NCBI GenBank assembly: GCA_002391225.1
Contig: DGRV01000030.1
Coordinates: 5,618-47,010 of the forward strand
DNA length: 41,393 bases
DNA from: Christensenella sp. UBA4379
Lineage (GTDB): Bacteria > Bacillota > Clostridia > Christensenellales > Aristaeellaceae
Reading direction: 5' to 3'
Shown here piece after piece: positions 36,973 to 41,393 of this stretch (the stretch's first letter is position 1; each line of letters begins with the position of its first letter). The notes beneath the pieces were generated by a model. It worked only from the letters and a program-made list of their open reading frames with translations. It was not told where the DNA came from and searched no databases. Position numbers and translations under genes: made by a program.

Positions 36973-38553
36973 TTACCAAGTATTTCGTATACCTGAGTGC
37001 AAATTTTTCAGATATTGCTGAGCATCTTCATCTCCAGCATCAATCGCTTTCTGATACCATTCTTCCGCAAGATTATAATTTACATCACCATTCTCAAAAA
37101 CTAATCCAACAAGTATCATTGCTAAAGAATAATCCAAATCTGTAGCTTTTAATACCAGATCAAACGCTCTTTTCTTATTTTGCTTTACTCCTATTCCTCT
37201 ATAATAACAATCAGCTAAAGCAACTAACCCTCGTTCATTATTTGTTTCTGCTGATTTTTCAAACCAATATATCATTTTTTCTGTACTTGCATCCGTTCCT
37301 ACACCATCTCGAAAAAAATAACCAATTTGACACATTCCTTCACCACTACCTGCTTCTGCAGCTTTCAAATACCATTCAAAAGCCTTTCTTTTATCAGCTT
37401 CAACTCCTAATCCATAGTCATATGAATGTCCTAAAATATACATACCATCACCATCACCATAATTCGCTGATTCCTGAGCCCATTTGATTTTTTTATCATA
37501 TTCTTTCTTCGTATTGTTATAATATATTGCTAAATCGTTCATAGCTTTTGTGTTTCCAAATTCTGCTGCTTGATAAAGAAGCTCTAAACCTTTATTCTCA
37601 TCTTTCTCAATCACGTTACCATTAAGATAACTATCACCTAATAATTCCATAGCATCAGAGTTTCCCAAATAACTTGCTCTTGATAAAAACTCTATTGCTT
37701 TCTTTTCGTTTTGTTGAACTCCGCTTCCTTTAAAATAACACCTACCCAACATATAAATAGCTTGAATCTGTCCTAATTCAGCCGCTTTTTCATAGTACTT
37801 TGCAGCCAAATCATAATGTTCTTCATTTGTATCACTCCAATAATACTTATCTCCTTGATCACAGAGCATATCTGGAAATCCCGGCTGTTGACCAAGCTTT
37901 ATTACCGTATGATCCCAATTTTGATATAAATCTACAGCTTCTACAATATTGACAGCAAAGTTGATATTCTGCCCATCAGACCGGGTAGCACTGGTAACAC
38001 CAATGACTTCTCCTTCTTCATTGAATAACGCACCGCCGCTGCTCCCATGGGAAATGGGTGCAGTCGTCTGAATCCAGTTCACATCCGCTTCTTTGAAAAC
38101 ATAGCTGATATTACCCATGGATACACTGTTTTTCAGTCCCACCGGACTGCCGATTGCAGTCACTCGCTCTCCCCGCTTAATTCCATCCAATGAATAGGTT
38201 AGTGGTGTCATTACTGTAGGTGCTGAGAACTGCATAATGGCAATATCCTTTTTCTTGTCTGCTGTTTTGATTCCAGTGATATAATACTGATATCCTTCAT
38301 CGCTTTCCGCTGTCATTGTATACGCATCTTCCATCACATGATAATTCGTGATCAGTGTCCTATTATCAAACATCACAAAGCCACTTCCGGTTGCAACAGG
38401 ATCGCCAAATATATCAAAAGTCGACAGCTTCAATACAGACAACGCCGCTTTCTCAATCATATCCGGATTATTGGAGAACGGCTCCGCCTCCGCTATGCAT
38501 ACAAGCGGCAATAAAAAAACGATGACCAGTAATATTGACAAGCTTTTTTTCAT
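36973..38553 (-). CDS. Trypsin-like (S1C) serine protease with Sel1 repeats
   Basis: 526 residues. A signal peptide (MKKSLSILLVIVFLLPLVCI, AEA) leads into a DegP-type protease domain at ~30-230. The catalytic triad is visible as His in LITNYHVME, Asp in KKDIAIMQFS and Ser in HGSSGGALF. There is no PDZ domain. Residues ~250-520 hold about eight Sel1 repeats such as YEKAAELGQIQAIYMLGRCYFKGSGV split over short helices, which usually bind proteins. The repeat half (36973-37850) is strikingly AT-rich against its neighbours, while the protease half is closer to them. Probably an exported quality-control or signalling protease of foreign origin. Confidence 0.88.
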   Translation of the reverse strand: MKKSLSILLVIVFLLPLVCIAEAEPFSNNPDMIEKAALSVLKLSTFDIFGDPVATGSGFVMFDNRTLITNYHVMEDAYTMTAESDEGYQYYITGIKTADKKKDIAIMQFSAPTVMTPLTYSLDGIKRGERVTAIGSPVGLKNSVSMGNISYVFKEADVNWIQTTAPISHGSSGGALFNEEGEVIGVTSATRSDGQNINFAVNIVEAVDLYQNWDHTVIKLGQQPGFPDMLCDQGDKYYWSDTNEEHYDLAAKYYEKAAELGQIQAIYMLGRCYFKGSGVQQNEKKAIEFLSRASYLGNSDAMELLGDSYLNGNVIEKDENKGLELLYQAAEFGNTKAMNDLAIYYNNTKKEYDKKIKWAQESANYGDGDGMYILGHSYDYGLGVEADKRKAFEWYLKAAEAGSGEGMCQIGYFFRDGVGTDASTEKMIYWFEKSAETNNERGLVALADCYYRGIGVKQNKKRAFDLVLKATDLDYSLAMILVGLVFENGDVNYNLAEEWYQKAIDAGDEDAQQYLKNLHSGIRNTW

Positions 38554-38625
38554 AGGAACATCCCTTTCCCGATTCTCCGTCCCCTATATCCGTACACAAA
38601 ACTATCGTCATTAACTACCGTCTAA

Positions 38626-38654
38626 AGTATACCAAAACGAAGCCATGAATTCAA
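38626..38654 (-). promoter_or_regulatory. Promoter of the protease gene
   Basis: TTGAAT (38654-38649), 17-base spacer, TATACT (38631-38626). Confidence 0.7.
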
Positions 38655-38751
38655 TCGATTTTTATACCGTATAATCAGGACAACATTAGCCACTATGTCT
38701 ATCATACCACAAGGTATTTGAACGTTAATCAATCATTGACCATCTTCAATC

Positions 38752-38798
38752 AAAATCGATCGATTTTATTTGCATTTTTCACGAAAATCGATTAAAAT
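38752..38798 (+). promoter_or_regulatory. Promoter and operator of the Phd/VapC module
   Basis: TTGCAT (38770-38775), 17-base spacer, TAAAAT (38793-38798). The perfect palindrome AAAATCGATCGATTTT (38752-38767) lies just upstream, and a further AAAATCGATT overlaps the spacer. A third related site, TCAATCGATTTTTA, is at 38651-38664 beside the protease promoter. Confidence 0.75.
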
Positions 38799-38823
38799 AT
38801 CATTATCAAGGAGGTGCAATCCC

Positions 38824-39054
38824 ATGGAAGTTACCGCAACCGAATTCAAGACCAATCTCGGAAAATACCTGGACCTGGTCGCCACGGAAAACATCTGGAT
38901 TACGCGGAACGGGAAAACGGTCGCCAAGGTGATCAACCCCAACGTATCCTCCGTGGATATTCTTTCCGGCGCACTGGAAGGGAAAGTTCCTCAGGACATG
39001 GATCGTTCCACCCTGCGGGAAGAAAGGCTTCGCCGTTATGAACTGGATGATTGA
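38824..39054 (+). CDS. Phd-family antitoxin
   Basis: 76 residues. ATG 38824 lies eight bases after AAGGAGG. The opening MEVTATEFKTNLGKYLDLVATENIWITRNGKTVAKVI is the Phd/YefM fold, followed by a charged toxin-binding tail ending REERLRRYELDD. It neutralises the PIN-domain toxin, whose gene overlaps it by 17 bases, and probably binds the ATCGAT palindromes in front of the operon. Confidence 0.9.
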   Translation: MEVTATEFKTNLGKYLDLVATENIWITRNGKTVAKVINPNVSSVDILSGALEGKVPQDMDRSTLREERLRRYELDD

Positions 39055-39448
39055 CACCAACGTCATTCTGGATGTACTGCTCAAAAGAGAGCATTTTTTT
39101 GAAACCTCCAGCGCCGTGCTCCGTCAGTGTGAGAACAGAGAAGTGCAGGGCTATGTATCTGCATCCGCCGTCACCGATATTTTCTACCTGACGCGAAAGG
39201 CCCTTGGCAGCATTGATGAAACCTACCGGCTGATCGACGCCCTGCTGAATACGGTTCGGGTGCTGACTGTCACCAACGAGGACGTACTCAATGCCTTGCA
39301 AATGAAAGCGCGGGATTTTGAAGACTGTCTGCTCGCCACCTGCGCCAAATCCAACCGCTGTGAAGGCATCGTGACCCGGAACAAAAAAGATTTCCTTTCT
39401 TTTGACATTCCCCTGTTTACCCCGGAAGAATTTCTTGAAAGGAAATAG
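39038..39448 (+). CDS. PIN-domain ribonuclease toxin (VapC-like)
   Basis: 136 residues. MNWMIDTNVILDVLLKRE is the PIN opening with the first metal-binding aspartate. YVSASAVTDIFYLTRKA, the DFEDCLLATCAKSN segment and IVTRNKKDF supply the other acidic residues. PIN toxins cut tRNA or rRNA with Mg2+ or Mn2+. The start ATG 39038 has GAAAGG ten bases ahead. The overlap with the antitoxin gene indicates coupling. The module is intact and likely functional. Confidence 0.92.
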   Translation: MNWMIDTNVILDVLLKREHFFETSSAVLRQCENREVQGYVSASAVTDIFYLTRKALGSIDETYRLIDALLNTVRVLTVTNEDVLNALQMKARDFEDCLLATCAKSNRCEGIVTRNKKDFLSFDIPLFTPEEFLERK

Positions 39449-39544
39449 ACCCGCCATTGAATGATATTCTATTCGATCACAGGATCATAAAAACGCTTGC
39501 AGACATGATCTTAGCCGTATTGCGATGTGAAGGTTTTAGGATAC

Positions 39545-39661
39545 TTACCAGCCCGCTGGTTCTTTCTTTTCAAAAACTCGGAAGCAGTTGGCCTGCGTGA
39601 TCACGACCAGATATTGACACCGCCATTTTATGTGTGTTAGACTTTCGTAGTCATTCTTCAT
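39545..39661 (-). pseudogene. IS200-type transposase TnpA, N-terminal remnant
   Basis: The frame starts at ATG 39661 after AGGAGGGGG. Its first 21 residues, MKNDYESLTHIKWRCQYLVV, resemble the opening of IS200/IS605 TnpA proteins (the HxKWxCxYHVV pattern). After that the frame turns into unrelated sequence and stops at 39545. The HUH motif and catalytic tyrosine are missing, so it cannot be active. Confidence 0.65.
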
Positions 39662-39730
39662 GACGACCCCCTCCTATGTTAGTTGACTCGACTGCCAGGT
39701 CTTTTCATGCTAACATTGCGAGGGCTTTTT
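39545..39730 (-). mobile_element. IS200/IS605-like element, left-end remnant
   Basis: Upstream of the truncated tnpA, TGTTAG and CTAACA (about 39678-39715) form a subterminal hairpin typical of IS200 left ends, preceded by the stretch AAAAAAGCCCTCGCA on the minus strand. No right end is seen. The stretch 39449-39544 has no feature I can support. Confidence 0.55.
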
Positions 39731-39763
39731 TATAACTTATGTCTTTCCGCCCACCGGTTTCCT

Positions 39764-39976
39764 TTATCGATACTCCTCGAATTCCGACAGGGGGTCGTCA
39801 AAATCCTCCGTCATGGTCAATTTGCCTTTCAAACAGCCAAACGGCAGCTTCTTCGGCTTCTTTTTGTTTTCTTCCTGCTGATCATAAAGAAATTCCATAT
39901 AGGTAAGCGCATGCTGCTGATTTTCCGTATTTAACCGGTTCCATATCTTTGGAACGGATACTGGCGCGGTAGACAT
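39764..39976 (-). CDS. Orphan antitoxin-like protein (DUF2281/VapB type)
   Basis: 70 residues from the ATG at 39976, seven bases after GGGAGGG; a longer frame to 40030 has no ribosome site. The C-terminal half, KLPFGCLKGKLTMTEDFDDP followed by LSEFEEYR, matches the G-KG-MxxDFDxPLxDFxEY tail of VapB/DUF2281 antitoxins that pair with PIN toxins. No toxin follows on this strand: the IS200-like remnant begins about 35 bases after the stop. The cognate toxin seems to have been lost. Confidence 0.7.
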   Translation of the reverse strand: MSTAPVSVPKIWNRLNTENQQHALTYMEFLYDQQEENKKKPKKLPFGCLKGKLTMTEDFDDPLSEFEEYR

Positions 39977-40122
39977 TGCGGAGCCCTCCCTTCCGATTCC
40001 TATCTTTGCTGTAGGTCCAAGTTTTTCCATCGCTTACATTCTACCATAAACATTTCCCGTTGGAAAGAAAAATGTTACTATGCCCGGGAACATCATCGTG
40101 AACATAAACCACTTTCCACCGC

Positions 40123-40151
40123 TTGTCATCCGAAAAAATCTGTGCTACAAT
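40123..40151 (+). promoter_or_regulatory. Promoter of the peptide-binding protein gene
   Basis: TTGTCA (40123-40128), 17-base spacer, TACAAT (40146-40151), about 100 bases before the start codon. Confidence 0.75.
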
Positions 40152-40254
40152 ACCAGCGAGGTTTGAAAATAGCGTTTCTGGTCATTGGTTGGCCAAGGGA
40201 AACAGAATCATTGCGCGAAGGCGCTTTGAAAATGTTATAGAAAGAGGTGTTCTC

Positions 40255-41393
40255 ATGAAGAAACTGTTTGCCCTGATCCTGGCGCTGTCGATGGCGCTGG
40301 CCCTGGTTCCGGCCGCGTTCGGCGAAGGCAACGTGCTCCGCTACGGTACGGACGCAGAGCCCGTCGGTTTTGACCCGCACACCATCTCCGCCGTGGCCTC
40401 CATGCGGATGATCGGCCAGATCTACAACACCCTGGTGGACGTGGACGAGAACCTGAACGTCATCCCCGAGCTGGCCACCAGCTGGGAACAGCCGGACGAC
40501 CAGACCTACATTTTCCACCTGGCGGACAACGTCACCTTCCATAACGGCCGCAAGATGACCGCGGAAGACGTCAAATATTCCTTTGAGCGCATTCTGGATC
40601 CGGCCACCGGCGCCCTGGGCAACTCCTCCAGCTACGTCGGGGACATCGAGACCGTGGAAGTGGTCGACGACCTGACCGTCAAGATCACCCTGCAGAAGAT
40701 CAACGCCCCCTTCCTGGCCAACCTCTCCTCCTCTTACTGCTCCATCGTGGCCAAGGAAGTCGTGGAAGCCAACGAAGGCAGCCTGCTGCGCGCGGACGCC
40801 GGCACCGGCCCCTACACCCTGGGCGAGTGGGTGCCCGACAACCACGTGGTCGTGAACGCCTACCCGGATTACTTTGACGAAGCGGGCAAGGCCACCTTTG
40901 ACGCGATCGAATTCTATGTCATGCCCGATACCGCCGCCCGTCTGGCCGCCCTGCGCTCCGGCTCCGTGGACCTGATCGTGGCCGACACCGCCATGCTGGA
41001 CCTGATCGAGGGCGACGACATCCAGGTCGTTTCCTATCAGAGCCGCAACTACACCGGCCTGTTCATGAACGTCCAGCGCAAGCCCTTTGACAACCCCCTG
41101 GTCCGTCAGGCCATCAACCTGGCCCTGGACCGCGAGGAGATCATCGAGCTGGCCTTCAACGGCAAAGCGACCGTTTCCGGCTTCGTGCCCGCTTCCCTGG
41201 GCCACTGGGCCGTCGACGTGACCGAAAACGAATATTACACCCAGAACATCGAGAAGGCCAAGCAGCTGATGGCAGAAGCCGGCTATCCCAACGGCTTTGA
41301 CTGCGTCATCACCGTCGGTCTGCTGGACAGCATCCGCGACACCGGCATGGTCGCCCAGGCCCAGCTGGAGCAGATCGGCATCCGCGCCGAGGT
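40255..41393 (+). CDS. ABC transporter substrate-binding protein, family 5 (DppA/OppA-like), 5' part
   Basis: The first 379 residues are in the window; the end is cut off. Start ATG 40255 follows AAAGAGG. A signal peptide (MKKLFALILALSMALALVPA, AFG) precedes EGNVLRYGTDAEPVGFDPHT. The SBP_bac_5 blocks are clear: LVDVDENLNVIPELATSWEQ, VTFHNGRKMTAEDVKYSFERILDP, GTGPYTLGEWVPDN, and RQAINLALDREEIIELAFNG. It collects di- or oligopeptides (or nickel or other small ligands in some members) for an ABC importer. The permease and ATPase genes presumably follow beyond the window. No lipobox cysteine is present. Confidence 0.93.
   Translation, partial: MKKLFALILALSMALALVPAAFGEGNVLRYGTDAEPVGFDPHTISAVASMRMIGQIYNTLVDVDENLNVIPELATSWEQPDDQTYIFHLADNVTFHNGRKMTAEDVKYSFERILDPATGALGNSSSYVGDIETVEVVDDLTVKITLQKINAPFLANLSSSYCSIVAKEVVEANEGSLLRADAGTGPYTLGEWVPDNHVVVNAYPDYFDEAGKATFDAIEFYVMPDTAARLAALRSGSVDLIVADTAMLDLIEGDDIQVVSYQSRNYTGLFMNVQRKPFDNPLVRQAINLALDREEIIELAFNGKATVSGFVPASLGHWAVDVTENEYYTQNIEKAKQLMAEAGYPNGFDCVITVGLLDSIRDTGMVAQAQLEQIGIRAE

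Noticed and set aside
37242..37487. Histidine-rich small protein on the plus strand
   Set aside because: Complement of Sel1 repeat codons in an AT-rich gene; no ribosome site.
1..41393. tRNA or rRNA genes
   Set aside because: I saw no cloverleaf with GGTTCGAATCC-type T arms or conserved rRNA stretches; the only tRNA-related feature is the T-box leader.

Overview
The window looks like a chromosomal piece of a GC-rich anaerobic Firmicute (Bacillota, probably class Clostridia, possibly a gut or rumen Christensenellales relative). This is inferred from several traits: a CtsR box in front of ctsR-clpC, a T-box leader before pheST, LplABC-type sugar uptake, LytTR/DUF3021 and BspA-like LRR genes, strong AGGAGG ribosome sites, and TTGACA/TATAAT promoters with 17-base spacers. 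None of the exported proteins has a clear lipobox cysteine. The species cannot be fixed from the sequence alone.

Layout. 1-3.4 kb (+): the end of a gluconate-5-dehydrogenase-like SDR, a Schlafen/AlbA_2 regulator-like gene behind an array of TGCAACG motifs, a tyrosine-phosphatase-like gene and a sugar-isomerase-like TIM barrel. 3.4-8 kb (-): ctsR, clpC and rdgB (stress response and nucleotide-pool cleaning), followed by a separate unit in which a yybP-ykoY-like (manganese-type) riboswitch with a terminator switch precedes two very small membrane-associated proteins. 8.1-10.2 kb (-): two toxin-antitoxin modules with a methyltransferase between them. 10.4-12.1 kb (-): an exported parvulin-type foldase with a repeat-rich insert. 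12.5-18.4 kb (-): an lplA-lplB-lplC-araC sugar uptake operon whose LplC carries a large unexplained N-terminal extension. 18.8-20.1 kb: a metallo-beta-lactamase-fold gene enclosed by two inverted copies of a GTGAAGTT-rich repeat. 20.2-26.3 kb (+): T-box, pheS, pheT, then serC-serA. 26.5-27.6 kb (-): a TraX fragment and a LytTR/DUF3021 pair. 27.8-30 kb (+): a PreA-like dihydropyrimidine dehydrogenase fusion and a secreted protein. 30-31.5 kb (-): a secreted LRR protein. 31.7-36.6 kb (+): a cupin-type XRE regulator and potABCD for polyamine uptake. 37-38.6 kb (-): an AT-rich trypsin-like protease with Sel1 repeats. 38.8-40 kb: a Phd/VapC module, an IS200-like remnant and an orphan antitoxin. From 40.25 kb (+): the start of an oligopeptide-binding protein.

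The window holds no intact mobile element, CRISPR array, rRNA or tRNA that I can see. The strongest leads for something undescribed are four. (1) A manganese-type riboswitch in front of two tiny membrane proteins instead of a known exporter. (2) A roughly 190-base structured element present three times (12.2-12.4, 19.7-19.9 and 36.6-36.8 kb), each time directly downstream of and in the same direction as a gene, with paired base changes that preserve its stems. (3) The inverted GTGAAGTT repeats around the metallo-beta-lactamase gene. (4) The fused LplC permease.
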